From positions 62,001 through 126,000 of the forward strand of contig CAMAXI010000006.1 in the NCBI GenBank assembly GCA_945862165.1: a stretch of DNA of 64,000 bases, read 5' to 3'. Both the position numbers and the translations under genes were made by a program. This stretch comes from Chryseobacterium gleum (GTDB lineage Bacteria > Bacteroidota > Bacteroidia > Flavobacteriales_D > Crocinitomicaceae). The notes under the pieces are model-generated. The model did no database searches, was not told where the DNA came from, and saw nothing but the letters and a program-made list of their open reading frames with translations. Positions 9,037 to 17,882 of this stretch are shown here, in pieces (the stretch's first letter is position 1; each line of letters begins with the position of its first letter).

Positions 9037-11757
9037 ATGTCAGTAAAAATTAAAAAATCAACCTCCTTTCAGGCGGAGCTGAATACAGAACTTAAAGAAT
9101 TTCTATCCACTCAAAAAGAGAAATTTCCAATACACGAAGTACTAAAAATTGACCTACATTGTCACGACTACAATAGCGATGTACCGGATGAATTAATTGG
9201 TCGAATTTTAAATGTTCCAGAAACATGGTTACCTACCGAAAGGCTTATTAAACGTTTAGAAAAAAACAAGGTTAACGCAATCACCATTACAAACCACAAT
9301 AATGCACGTTCTTGTTTCGAGCAAATAGAAAAAGGAAACGATGTGTTAGTTGGTTCTGAATTTAGTTGTACTGTTCCTGACTTCAACATTGGAATTCATG
9401 TATTAACATACGGATTCTCGAAAGAGCAAGAACCGATTTTAAATAAATTAAGAAGAAATGTCTACCAGTTTCTTCAATACACGCACGCAAATAATCTACC
9501 AACCATTTGGGCACATCCACTTTATCATTATGATGTTCAAAAAACGCCTTCTTTTGACTTTTTAAGTAAAATGGTGCTGCTTTTTGAACGTTTTGAAGTG
9601 TTAAACGGACAAAGAGATACTTGGCAAAACATATTAGTGAAAACATGGTTAGAAAACTTAACTCCTGAACAAATTGATACAGATGCTGAGCGATTCAATA
9701 TAGACATTAGTCTATACTGCAAAAACCGCTACAAAAAAGCGTACTCTGGAGGTTCGGATAGTCACATGGGAATATTTTCTGGTCAAACGGGAACCTACCT
9801 TCATATCCCTAATTTACAAGAAAGATTAAAAACAGAATCCACCTCCTCTTTAGCATTAGAAGCGATTAGAAATGGTGCAATGGCTCCTTTTGGGACGCAT
9901 CAAAATACAGAAAAATTAACAGTTGCATTCCTGGATTATTTTTGTCAAATTGCCATGTACATGGAAGATCCAGGACTAGTAAGAATCATGCTTCACAAAG
10001 GTTCTTTCAATGAAAAAATGTTAGCCCTATTTGTCACAAATGCTTTTGCAGAATTACGTCGTCATAAAGTTACCATGAAATTCATTGAATTATTTCATAA
10101 CTGCTTTATCGGAAAAGTACCATCCAAAAGAAAACGTTTATTATTACCAAAAATTTACAAACCTGTATTCGATGCCGCCTTGCAAATAGCGAAAGCAAAT
10201 GAATTGGAAGGGGAAGAAATGAATACACAAATCATCGAATCCGTAAATGTAATTAATAACGAACTAAGCAAAATCTTGTTCTCGCGAGTGACTGAAAAAG
10301 TAAACAAACTAATCGAAGATGGTTCCCTTGAAAAAATCAATCTAACAGAAATTATTGAAAGTTTAGAAATTCCAAGTGAAATACGTTTGTTAACCAAGCC
10401 GAAAAGTAAAAAGTCAAAATTCTTTGGAAAGAAAATGCTAAATCCAGATATTTCCAATTTTTTAGATGGTTTACCATTTCCAATGTTGGCTTCATCACTC
10501 ATTCAAGGAGCACTTTTCACAAGCTCAAAAGTAATGTATGCAAATCGCCCACTTTTAGATGTTTTCTCTAAAAAAATTAATGCATTTGAACATCCTAAAA
10601 GAATGTTGTGGCTAACAGATACTTTTGAAGATAAAAATGGCGTTTCATCTGTATTACAAGAAATGCACAAAGAAGTAAAACGTTTAAACCTTCCGATTGA
10701 TTTTCTAGTATGCAGTAGTACTTTACAAGCGGATGACCATTTAATCGTTGTTAAACCAATGGCAGAATTCACGTTACCATTCTACAAACAACAACCGATT
10801 AGAATTCCTAATTTGAATGAAATACACCATCTTTTCTTAGAAAACGAATACGATAGAATTATGTGTTCTACAGAAGGTGTAATGGGTGCTATCTCGCTTT
10901 ACCTTAAAAATGCATATTCTGTTCCTGCGAATTTTTATGTACATACTGACTGGCTATTATTTGCTAGAAAAGTACTTGGGGTTGATGGACATAATTTAAA
11001 TCGTGTTCGAAGAATGTTACGTGCATTTTATAGTGGTTTCGATCAATTATATGTACTAAATTCAGACCATCAAAACTGGTTTTCTAGCAAGGACATGGAT
11101 TTCGCACCAGAGAAAATAAAACGTACAGCACATTGGTGCAACGATACATTCTATCCAAGAAAAAGCACCAAGAAAAAATTATTTGGTTGTAAAGAATCCG
11201 ATAACGTAATCTTATTCACCGGGCGATTAAGCAATGAAAAAGGGGTGATGGATATCATTTCTGTTTTTCCAGAAATTGAAAAAGAAATTAAAAATGTAAA
11301 ACTTGTTTTTGCCGGAACAGGACCAGCAGAAGAAGCATTGAAAAAACAACTTCCAAATGCTATTTTCCTAGGTTGGGTAGACGCTGTTAAATTACCTGAA
11401 ATTTATTCGTCTGCAGATTTATTAATTCTTCCGTCTAAATTTGATACGTTTAGTTGTGTAGTACTTGAAGCTATGAGTTGTGGACTTCCAGTGATTGCAT
11501 ACAAAGCAAAAGGACCTAAAGATATTATCACTGAAAACACAGGGTATTTAGCTTCCGGAAAATCAGAAATGGTTAAACATGCTATTCATTTCTTTCAAAA
11601 CAAAGAAGCTCAGACTGAAATGAAAGTAAACGCAATAAATCGCGGGAAAGAATTTAACAAAGGAATAATCCTTAAAGAACTTCTTGAAAATACAGAACTT
11701 GAGAAGTTTAAAACATTTGAAAATAAATCAGTACCTGAACTTTTTCCAATTCTCTAG
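9037..11757 (+). CDS. PHP-domain phosphoesterase fused to a GT4 glycosyltransferase
   Basis: A 906-residue cytoplasmic protein. The N-terminal 260 or so residues form a PHP domain with metal-ligand motifs in order: DLHCHD (H41, H43), ITNHNN near 87, EFSC near 109, WAHPLYH near 158 and GGSDSH near 245. A helical middle follows (about 290-480). From about 490 to the end is a GT-B glycosyltransferase of the GT4 type, with LWLTDTF, a donor-site FTGRLSNEKG, and DTFSCVVLEAMSCGLP, where the first acidic residue of the usual E-x7-E is Asp. It could modify a lipid or surface glycan while hydrolysing a phosphate ester. It is transcribed alone and ends at a shared terminator facing clpX. Confidence 0.85.
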   Translation: MSVKIKKSTSFQAELNTELKEFLSTQKEKFPIHEVLKIDLHCHDYNSDVPDELIGRILNVPETWLPTERLIKRLEKNKVNAITITNHNNARSCFEQIEKGNDVLVGSEFSCTVPDFNIGIHVLTYGFSKEQEPILNKLRRNVYQFLQYTHANNLPTIWAHPLYHYDVQKTPSFDFLSKMVLLFERFEVLNGQRDTWQNILVKTWLENLTPEQIDTDAERFNIDISLYCKNRYKKAYSGGSDSHMGIFSGQTGTYLHIPNLQERLKTESTSSLALEAIRNGAMAPFGTHQNTEKLTVAFLDYFCQIAMYMEDPGLVRIMLHKGSFNEKMLALFVTNAFAELRRHKVTMKFIELFHNCFIGKVPSKRKRLLLPKIYKPVFDAALQIAKANELEGEEMNTQIIESVNVINNELSKILFSRVTEKVNKLIEDGSLEKINLTEIIESLEIPSEIRLLTKPKSKKSKFFGKKMLNPDISNFLDGLPFPMLASSLIQGALFTSSKVMYANRPLLDVFSKKINAFEHPKRMLWLTDTFEDKNGVSSVLQEMHKEVKRLNLPIDFLVCSSTLQADDHLIVVKPMAEFTLPFYKQQPIRIPNLNEIHHLFLENEYDRIMCSTEGVMGAISLYLKNAYSVPANFYVHTDWLLFARKVLGVDGHNLNRVRRMLRAFYSGFDQLYVLNSDHQNWFSSKDMDFAPEKIKRTAHWCNDTFYPRKSTKKKLFGCKESDNVILFTGRLSNEKGVMDIISVFPEIEKEIKNVKLVFAGTGPAEEALKKQLPNAIFLGWVDAVKLPEIYSSADLLILPSKFDTFSCVVLEAMSCGLPVIAYKAKGPKDIITENTGYLASGKSEMVKHAIHFFQNKEAQTEMKVNAINRGKEFNKGIILKELLENTELEKFKTFENKSVPELFPIL

Positions 11758-11787
11758 TAGAAATGCTATGCATTTCTACCTAAAATT

Positions 11788-11823
11788 AAAATGGGTGTTT
11801 AGAAATTTCTAAACACCCATTTT
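11788..11823. terminator. Bidirectional terminator between the PHP-GT4 gene and clpX
   Basis: A perfect 36-base palindrome (arms AAAATGGGTGTTTAGAAA and its complement) has A-runs on one side and T-runs on the other in both orientations. It lies between two convergent genes. Confidence 0.9.
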
Positions 11824-11852
11824 CATAATCCATATTTTATTTGCTCCGTACA

Positions 11853-11890
11853 GACGCAATGCTTTGCGTCTCTTCGCAATGCTTTGCGTC
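11853..11890. repeat. Tandem copies of a GACGCAATGCTTTGCGTC-type inverted repeat
   Basis: CGCAATGCTTTGCGTC occurs at 11855-11870 and again at 11875-11890. Each copy can fold on itself (CGCAA/TTGCG). It sits directly after the clpX stop codon. Confidence 0.8.
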
Positions 11891-11894
11891 TCTA

Positions 11895-13127
11895 CTACGC
11901 AACACTCAACTGCGCCACTTTCGATTTCGAAAATTGCTCTTTCGCATATTCTAAGGTTACCTTAAATTCTCCTAATTTTTCCGAAGGAATTTCATACATG
12001 GCATCCGTTAAAATCGCCTCGCATATCGAACGTAATCCACGAGCACCCAACTTAAATTCAATCGCTTTATCCACAATAAAATCTAATGCCGCCGCATCAA
12101 ACGAAAGTTTAGTTCCATCAATTTCAAACAAACGTAAATATTGTTTTACCAATGCATTTTTAGGTTCTGTCAAAATACGCTTCAAACTCTTGGCATCCAA
12201 CGGTTCTAAATACGTCAACGATGGAAAACGACCGATTAATTCCGGTATTAAACCAAATGTTTTTATATCCGTTGGATTAATGTATTTCAAGAAGTTATCC
12301 CCATCGATACGAACGGTATCATTGGAAGTAAAACCTATCGTCTGACGATTAATTCTTCGAGAAATAATTTTTTCAATACCATCAAACGCTCCTCCACAAA
12401 TAAACAAAATGTTCTTTGTCTCAACTTGAATCATTTTTTGTTCTGGATGCTTTCTTCCTCCTTGTGGTGGAACATTCACTACCGTACCTTCTAATAATTT
12501 TAATAAAGCTTGTTGAACTCCTTCTCCAGATACATCTCGTGTTATCGATGGATTATCACTCTTACGTGCAATTTTATCAATCTCATCGATAAAAACAATT
12601 CCTCTTTGTGCAGCATCTACATCAAAATCAGCAGCCTGTAACAAGCGAGACAAGATACTTTCTACGTCTTCTCCTACATAACCTGCCTCTGTTAATACAG
12701 TAGCATCGGCAATACAAAATGGAACATTCAACATTTTCGCAATGGTTTTCGCTAATAATGTTTTTCCTGTACCCGTTCTACCCACCAAAATAACATTTGA
12801 TTTCTCAATCTCCACCTCATCTTTCGTTACCTTTTGATTCAAGCGTTTATAATGATTATACACCGATACGGATAACACTTTTTTAGCATCCTCCTGACCA
12901 ATCACATATTCATCCAATTTCGCTTTGATTTCTTTTGGTTTCAATACATTTAATGGTTCTTGAGGCTTAGTAGTAGCTTTGTTTCCAGCTCCCATTTCTT
13001 CCTGTACAATCGTATACCCTTGTGTAATACAACTTTCACAGATATGTCCAGAAACCCCGGCAATCAACATCCCTACTTCCGCTCTCGGACGACCACAAAA
13101 TGAACAATTCGTTTCTTTTTTTGCCAT
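11895..13127 (-). CDS. clpX: ATP-dependent Clp protease ATP-binding subunit ClpX
   Basis: The 410-residue AAA+ unfoldase feeds substrates to ClpP. It has an N-terminal zinc domain (C8, C11, C30, C33), Walker A GRTGTGKT at 116-123, Walker B VFIDEIDK, the RKH pore motif in GGRKHPEQ and the IGF tripeptide (RQTIGFTSN) that docks on ClpP. The second Walker A position is Arg (AGA) where GPTG is usual; the P-loop lysine is intact. clpP lies 181 nt upstream on the same strand, but a terminator stem stands just before the clpX start, so the two are probably not simply co-expressed. Confidence 0.97.
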   Translation of the reverse strand: MAKKETNCSFCGRPRAEVGMLIAGVSGHICESCITQGYTIVQEEMGAGNKATTKPQEPLNVLKPKEIKAKLDEYVIGQEDAKKVLSVSVYNHYKRLNQKVTKDEVEIEKSNVILVGRTGTGKTLLAKTIAKMLNVPFCIADATVLTEAGYVGEDVESILSRLLQAADFDVDAAQRGIVFIDEIDKIARKSDNPSITRDVSGEGVQQALLKLLEGTVVNVPPQGGRKHPEQKMIQVETKNILFICGGAFDGIEKIISRRINRQTIGFTSNDTVRIDGDNFLKYINPTDIKTFGLIPELIGRFPSLTYLEPLDAKSLKRILTEPKNALVKQYLRLFEIDGTKLSFDAAALDFIVDKAIEFKLGARGLRSICEAILTDAMYEIPSEKLGEFKVTLEYAKEQFSKSKVAQLSVA

Positions 13128-13141
13128 ATATATATTGGAAC

Positions 13142-13171
13142 AAAAAGAGATACTAAATTATAGTATCTCTT
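13142..13171 (-). terminator. Intrinsic terminator or attenuator directly before clpX
   Basis: On the minus strand AAGAGATACTA and TAGTATCTCTT (13171-13161 and 13155-13145) form an 11-bp stem with a 5-nt loop, then a U5 run. The clpX ATG follows 14 nt later, leaving no room for a separate promoter after the stem. Confidence 0.8.
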
Positions 13172-13186
13172 AATTAATATTAATTA

Positions 13187-13302
13187 GGTTGATTTAAAAT
13201 AGTAATAACGAGGCGTTCAAAGATGAAAAAGGCGGAGTTTACAAAAGTAAATGAGCATTTTTGAATCGAGAACAACGATGTTAGTGTTAGTTTAAATCAA
13301 CC
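13187..13302. mobile_element. Possible MITE-like 116-bp element between clpP and clpX
   Basis: GGTTGATTTAAA (13187-13198) and TTTAAATCAACC (13291-13302) are perfect 12-bp terminal inverted repeats enclosing 92 bases with no gene. The right end stops 6 nt short of the clpP stop codon. No clear target-site duplication is visible, so the element reading is tentative. Confidence 0.4.
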
Positions 13303-13308
13303 GATTAT

Positions 13309-13977
13309 TTATTTGGGGTTGCGAACCAAAACCTCGTCCACCATACCGTATGCCTTAGCTTCTTCAGCTGTCATCCAGTAGTCACGGTCAGAATCAGCCC
13401 AAACTTTATCAAAATCTTGACCAGAATGATCTGCAATGATTTGATATAATTCATTTTTCAATTTTTGAATCTCTCTTGCCGTGATTTCGATATCCGAAGC
13501 TTGACCTTGAGTACCTCCTAATGGTTGATGAATCATCACACGTGAATGTTTCAATGCTGTACGTTTTCCTTTCGTACCTGCACACATCAAGACAGCTCCC
13601 ATAGAAGCAGCCATACCAGTACAAATTGTTGCAACATCTGGTTTGATATACTGCATTGTATCATAGATACCTAAGCCTGCGTATACAGATCCACCTGGTG
13701 AATTCAAGTAAATTTGAATGTCTTTTTTAGCATCTACAGACTCTAAAAACAATAATTGCGCATTGATAATATTCGCAACTTGGTCATTGATTCCTGTACC
13801 TAAAAAGATGATTCTATCCATCATCAAACGTGAAAACACGTCCATTTGTGTCATATTCAAATGACGTTCCTCAATGATATATGGTGTTACAGAAGATTCA
13901 ATGTAACTTTCTAAATGCATACTGCTTATACCTACATGTTTTGTAGCATATTTTCTAAATTCGTCGTTTCCAAACAT
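13309..13977 (-). CDS. clpP: ATP-dependent Clp protease proteolytic subunit ClpP
   Basis: The 222-residue serine peptidase forms the barrel that degrades unfolded proteins delivered by ClpX. The nucleophile is S125 in GMAASMGA, the general base H150 in MIHQPLGG, and the Asp lies in SDRDYWM near 199; the oxyanion loop NSPGGSV is at 92-98. Length is slightly above the usual 195-210 because of about 20 N-terminal residues before HLESYIE, probably the processed propeptide region. A near-consensus -7 box (TATCTTTA on the minus strand, 14013-14006) lies about 30 nt upstream. Confidence 0.97.
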   Translation of the reverse strand: MFGNDEFRKYATKHVGISSMHLESYIESSVTPYIIEERHLNMTQMDVFSRLMMDRIIFLGTGINDQVANIINAQLLFLESVDAKKDIQIYLNSPGGSVYAGLGIYDTMQYIKPDVATICTGMAASMGAVLMCAGTKGKRTALKHSRVMIHQPLGGTQGQASDIEITAREIQKLKNELYQIIADHSGQDFDKVWADSDRDYWMTAEEAKAYGMVDEVLVRNPK

Positions 13978-14077
13978 AGGATCTAATTTTTTATTTTATC
14001 GAGATTAAAGATACATGAAAAATCACGATGAAAGATTTTTTTGGGAAATTTTGTGGATAGTCAAATGTTAAAAACAA

Positions 14078-14383
14078 TTATCCAAAAGTTAAATTTACTT
14101 GTTTACCTAAACCAAATTCAAATATTCGATATAATGTAGAAAGTTGAATATCACATTTACCATTCTCAATGCGTGAAATATAGCTTTTTTTTGTGCCAAT
14201 TTTTTCAGCTAATTGCTCCTGCGTCATGTTAGCTTCTTTGCGCGCCTCTTTCAAAATTTCACTGATAATAAAATAGGTAGCACGACTCTCAAATTGTTCT
14301 CTTTTATCAGTCCCTTTCTCTCCATATTTCAAATCTAAAAGCGCATCAAAGTCACAAATCTTATTAATGTTCTCTTTTTTCAT
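14078..14383 (-). CDS. HigA-type antitoxin, XRE-family helix-turn-helix
   Basis: A 101-residue DNA-binding protein. The HTH occupies about residues 47-100: EANMTQEQLAEKIGTKKSYI is the scanning and recognition helix pair, followed by SRIENGKCDIQLSTLYRIFE. The N-terminal 45 residues probably bind the toxin. It follows the toxin gene with a 3-nt gap, the gene order of HigBA modules. By analogy it neutralises the toxin and represses their shared promoter. Confidence 0.88.
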   Translation of the reverse strand: MKKENINKICDFDALLDLKYGEKGTDKREQFESRATYFIISEILKEARKEANMTQEQLAEKIGTKKSYISRIENGKCDIQLSTLYRIFEFGLGKQVNLTFG

Positions 14384-14386
14384 GTC

Positions 14387-14731
14387 CTAATTATTTTTCA
14401 AAATAAAATATTCGTTTTTTAATTTACGCGCTAATTTAATTTCATTTCTAGGTGTTTTCTGTGATTTTTTATGAAACCCATTAAAAAGCAAAATCAAATT
14501 TCCTTGATCAAAACAACAAAAAATACGGTAAATATTACTTTCATACTCAACCCTAACTTCATATAAACCTTCTTCTCCAGAAATATGAGTTAAAAATTTT
14601 TTTGGCACATATTGCACAGTCTTTAAAATCATTAAAACATACACTATTTTCTCCTGGACTTTTTCAGGTTGATTCTTATAAAAATCAATAAAGTGGTTTT
14701 TATAAAAAATTATTTTTCGTTGTAAGTTCAA
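14387..14731 (-). CDS. HigB/RelE-superfamily toxin (phage Gp49-like)
   Basis: A 114-residue protein of the Gp49/HigB branch of RelE ribosome-dependent mRNA interferases. The family core is visible as YEVRVEYESNIYRIFCCFDQ, then LILLFNGFHKKSQKTP with the usual basic tail. No ATG is available near the 5' end; the only canonical start that keeps the family N-terminus (RKIIFYKNHF) is TTG at 14731, immediately after the -7 element. It precedes its antitoxin by 3 nt. Target and toxicity are inferred from the family. Confidence 0.85.
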   Translation of the reverse strand: MNLQRKIIFYKNHFIDFYKNQPEKVQEKIVYVLMILKTVQYVPKKFLTHISGEEGLYEVRVEYESNIYRIFCCFDQGNLILLFNGFHKKSQKTPRNEIKLARKLKNEYFILKNN

Positions 14732-14733
14732 AT

Positions 14734-14764
14734 CAAAGTTAACTTAAAAGTTATCAAAAACCAA
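14734..14764 (-). promoter_or_regulatory. Promoter of the higBA-type operon
   Basis: On the minus strand TTG (14764-14762), 20 nt, TAACTTTG (14741-14734). The -7 element ends only 2 nt before the TTG start of the toxin, so the transcript has essentially no leader. Confidence 0.6.
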
Positions 14765-14910
14765 TTTAATTATCCTTATTGCTAGTGAAAAATGGATATT
14801 TAAAATTAATTGGATTAATTCACACTTAAGAATACAAACAAAAAATCACGTATAAATACTATAGAGTATTGCTGTAATTATTTATCAAACAGATTTTTAA
14901 AATTTAAAAC

Positions 14911-14941
14911 AAAAAAAGGGCTGTCGTGAGACAGCCCTTTT
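14911..14941 (-). terminator. Intrinsic terminator of dnaK
   Basis: A 12-bp stem (AAAAGGGCTGTC with GACAGCCCTTTT, 14914-14925 and 14930-14941) has a 4-nt loop and a U-run on the minus strand. It lies 22 nt past the dnaK stop. Confidence 0.93.
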
Positions 14942-14962
14942 CATAATGTATTTAAAAAAGAA

Positions 14963-16873
14963 TTATTTTCCTTCTTTCTTATCTTCTACTTCTTCGAAGT
15001 CAACATCCGTAACCTCATCTGCTGGATTACCTCCATCATTTGACGCTCCTTGTGCTTGATCTCCGCCAGCATTACCAGCATTGTACATGTCTTGAGAAGC
15101 AGCTTGGAATACGTTATTCAAACGCTCCATTGCAGCATCCAAGTTTGCGATGTTTTTCGCTTCGAACTCCACTTTCAACGCAGCTAATGCATCTTCAATT
15201 GGTTGTTTTTTGTCCGCAGCAATCTTATCACCGTACTCTTTCATTTGACGCTCCGTTTGGAAAATCAATGAATCCGCTTTGTTGATTTTTTCGATTTCTT
15301 CTAACTTACGTTTATCAGCATCCGCATTTTGTTCCGCTTCAGCACGCATTCTTTGGATATCTTCATCACTCAAACCTGAAGAAGCTTCAATTTTGATAGA
15401 TTGTGATTTTCCAGTTCCTTTATCTTTAGCAGAAATATGCATGATACCATTCGCATCAATATCAAATGTTACTTCGATTTGAGGAACACCACGTTGTGCT
15501 GGTGGAATGTCTGTCAATTGGAAACGACCTAATGATTTATTGTCTGTTGCCATTGGACGCTCACCTTGTAATACGTGAATATCTACAGATGGTTGGTTGT
15601 CAGATGCTGTAGAGAAAGTCTCTGATTTTTTTGTAGGAATAGTCGTGTTAGCATCGATTAATTTTGTCAATACTCCACCCATTGTTTCAATACCTAAAGA
15701 CAATGGAATAACGTCTAATAATAATACGTCTTTCACTTCTCCTGTTAATACACCTCCTTGGATTGCAGCTCCTAATGCTACTACCTCATCTGGATTAACT
15801 CCTTTAGATGGTGCTTTTCCGAAGAAACGCTCAACTGCATCTTGAATAACTGGGATACGTGTAGATCCACCTACTAAGATAACTTCGTCGATATCGCTTG
15901 GTGTTAAACCTGCGTTGCTTAATGCAGAACGACATGGAGCAATTGTTCTTTCAACGATAGAAGCAATTAATTGCTCAAATTTCGCTTTTTGTAATGTTCT
16001 AACTAAGTGTTTTGGAACACCATCCACTGGCATGATGTATGGCAAATTGATTTCAGAAGATGCTGTAGAAGAAAGTTCAATTTTCGCTTTCTCTGCTGCT
16101 TCTTTCAATCGTTGTAATGCCATTGGATCTTTACGTAAGTCAACTCCTTCATCACTTTTGAATTCGTCAGCTAACCAGTCAATGATTACTGCATCCACAT
16201 CATCACCTCCTAAGTGCGTATCTCCGTCTGTAGACAATACTTCAAATACACCATCCCCTAATTCTAAGATAGAAACGTCATGTGTTCCTCCACCGAAATC
16301 GAATACTGCGATTTTTTTGTCTGTTCCTTTTTTATCTAATCCGTAAGCTAATGCTGCTGCAGTTGGCTCGTTAATAATTCTTTTGATTGTTAAACCAGCG
16401 ATTTCACCTGCTTCTTTTGTAGCTTGACGTTGCGCATCGTTAAAATATGCTGGAACTGTTACAACAGCTTCCGTAACTTCATGTCCTAAATAGTCTTCAG
16501 CAGTTTTCTTCATTTTTTGAAGAATCATTGCAGAAATCTCTTGCGGAGAATATTGTCTGTCATCAATTTGTACACGTGGAATATTATTATCCCCTTTTAC
16601 GATTGTATATGGTACACGTTCAGATTCTTTTCTTGTATCATCATAAGTAGCACCCATGAAACGTTTGATTGAACCAACTGTTTTTGTTGGATTCGTGATT
16701 GCTTGACGTTTTGCAGGATCCCCTACTTTACGCTCACCACCTTCTACGAATGCAACAATCGAAGGAGTTGTTCTTTTTCCTTCAGAGTTAGCGATAACCA
16801 CTGGCTCATTTCCCTCCATTACAGATACACACGAGTTTGTGGTTCCTAAGTCAATTCCAATTATTTTTCCCAT
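14963..16873 (-). CDS. dnaK: Molecular chaperone DnaK (Hsp70)
   Basis: A 636-residue Hsp70. The nucleotide-binding domain (1 to about 385) has [11 protein letters not shown], the phosphate-2 loop [12 protein letters not shown] and the adenosine motif VGGSTRIP. The conserved linker [15 protein letters not shown] leads to the substrate-binding domain and a Gly/Asn/Ala-rich tail ending in [11 protein letters not shown]. It acts with DnaJ and GrpE in folding nascent and heat-damaged proteins; neither partner gene is adjacent. The gene is monocistronic, with its own terminator and 146 nt to the upstream transposase gene. Confidence 0.98.
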   Translation of the reverse strand: MGKIIGIDLGTTNSCVSVMEGNEPVVIANSEGKRTTPSIVAFVEGGERKVGDPAKRQAITNPTKTVGSIKRFMGATYDDTRKESERVPYTIVKGDNNIPRVQIDDRQYSPQEISAMILQKMKKTAEDYLGHEVTEAVVTVPAYFNDAQRQATKEAGEIAGLTIKRIINEPTAAALAYGLDKKGTDKKIAVFDFGGGTHDVSILELGDGVFEVLSTDGDTHLGGDDVDAVIIDWLADEFKSDEGVDLRKDPMALQRLKEAAEKAKIELSSTASSEINLPYIMPVDGVPKHLVRTLQKAKFEQLIASIVERTIAPCRSALSNAGLTPSDIDEVILVGGSTRIPVIQDAVERFFGKAPSKGVNPDEVVALGAAIQGGVLTGEVKDVLLLDVIPLSLGIETMGGVLTKLIDANTTIPTKKSETFSTASDNQPSVDIHVLQGERPMATDNKSLGRFQLTDIPPAQRGVPQIEVTFDIDANGIMHISAKDKGTGKSQSIKIEASSGLSDEDIQRMRAEAEQNADADKRKLEEIEKINKADSLIFQTERQMKEYGDKIAADKKQPIEDALAALKVEFEAKNIANLDAAMERLNNVFQAASQDMYNAGNAGGDQAQGASNDGGNPADEVTDVDFEEVEDKKEGK

Positions 16874-16910
16874 AATCTTTGTTTTTGCTTTTTTAATTTC
16901 CTTTCCTATT

Positions 16911-16928
16911 TCAATCTTTGTGCCACAA
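16911..16928 (-). promoter_or_regulatory. Inverted repeat and sigma-54-like element upstream of dnaK
   Basis: TTGTG-C-CACAA is a perfect inverted repeat at 16918-16928. Read on the minus strand the same bases give TGGCAC-N5-TTGAA (16925-16910), close to the sigma-54 -24/-12 pattern TGGCAC-N5-TTGCW but lacking the -12 C. It lies about 40 nt before the dnaK start. No good TAnnTTTG box was found here. Confidence 0.35.
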
Positions 16929-17019
16929 GGGATTTAATCTGTTTTTATGCCATTTTTCCTCGTCTACACGATGTTTCAAAGAGTAAATATGTCGTTTTGG
17001 CAGAAAATGGGTGACAATA

Positions 17020-17643
17020 TCATTTTAAAAACCGATCATCCCGCCAATTTATTGGATTATTGACAATATAATTTGATATGTTATCATACGATTGCTCATT
17101 GCGAATGATTATATCATAATAATTGCGATGCCATACATTTATTACACCCGTATTTTGACGCATCCATTTCGTGACTCCTATTTTGAAACCCCGAACCACC
17201 GACCCAATCGTTCGCGATGGCGATTGCGGCAGGAGCGAATTTCTATTCCCAATGATATCCACACGTACATGCGAAAAATTTTTCGCCCCTTCCCTATCCG
17301 CATTATTTTCATTATTCCCATTATTTTTCATTTTCGCCCCTGCCACGTTGCCATCCTCTTCATTTTTCGCCCCCACAATCTCCAAAATCCCATGCACATG
17401 ATTCGGCATTATCACAAACGCATGCAACACAACATTTTTAAAATGCTCCGGAATCTCCTCCCAACACCTTTCCGCAACTCTCCCTGCCTCATTCAACATC
17501 ACCACCCCATCCACTATCTTTCCAAACAGATGCTTATTCTCAAAACAACAGATGGTAATAAAATATAAACCTTCCCGTGCATAATCATACCCTTTCAATC
17601 GTATCGAACGTCGATGATGAATCCTTGGATTAAATTGACTCAT
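17020..17643 (-). CDS. REP-associated tyrosine transposase (RAYT, Y1_Tnp family)
   Basis: A 207-residue single-stranded DNA endonuclease of the HUH type. The HUH motif is MPNHVHGI; the catalytic Tyr lies in VWHRNYYDIIIRN, and the family C-terminus YIVNNPINWRDD is intact. A polar stretch of about 45 residues rich in Asn, Gly and Lys (after HGILEIVGAK) lengthens the loop between the two active-site parts. RAYTs are single-copy, domesticated relatives of IS200/IS605 transposases that recognise REP hairpins. No left or right ends flank it; REP-like hairpins occur 3 and 7 kb away. Confidence 0.85.
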   Translation of the reverse strand: MSQFNPRIHHRRSIRLKGYDYAREGLYFITICCFENKHLFGKIVDGVVMLNEAGRVAERCWEEIPEHFKNVVLHAFVIMPNHVHGILEIVGAKNEEDGNVAGAKMKNNGNNENNADREGAKNFSHVRVDIIGNRNSLLPQSPSRTIGSVVRGFKIGVTKWMRQNTGVINVWHRNYYDIIIRNEQSYDNISNYIVNNPINWRDDRFLK

Positions 17644-17843
17644 TTTTCAAATAATAAATTAACAACCTTTAAAATTTAAAACTCTTATTTTCAGTTAATT
17701 AAAAACAAAAAATCTTCTTCTACTATTAATTTACACTAAAACATCAAATCCAACAAAACTATTCTACCGAAATTTTCATCAAATTCATCCATTATAACAT
17801 ACTTTTTTTCACCCCGATAAAAGTAACTTTCTTTTTAATCCCT

Positions 17844-17851
17844 TATCTTTG
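17844..17851 (+). promoter_or_regulatory. Promoter -7 element of alaS
   Basis: TATCTTTG matches TAnnTTTG exactly, about 31 nt before the alaS ATG. No clear -33 TTTG is seen at the expected distance. Confidence 0.55.
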
Positions 17852-17882
17852 AGCAAAATTGAATCAAAACACCCAAGATACT

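Noticed and set aside
11884-12345. Plus-strand frame of 153 codons opposite clpX
   Set aside because: Fully covered by clpX, whose motifs are complete; no independent features.
17092-17568. Plus-strand frame of 158 codons opposite the RAYT gene
   Set aside because: It is antisense to an intact transposase, is rich in His/Ile/Pro from the opposite reading, and shows no domain.
17020-17643. Active IS200/IS605 insertion sequence
   Set aside because: No element ends or accessory gene; length and C-terminal motif fit a single-copy RAYT.
17859-17882. TTG start for alaS eight codons upstream
   Set aside because: The ATG at 17883 matches the family N-terminus; the TTG lies at the predicted transcript start.
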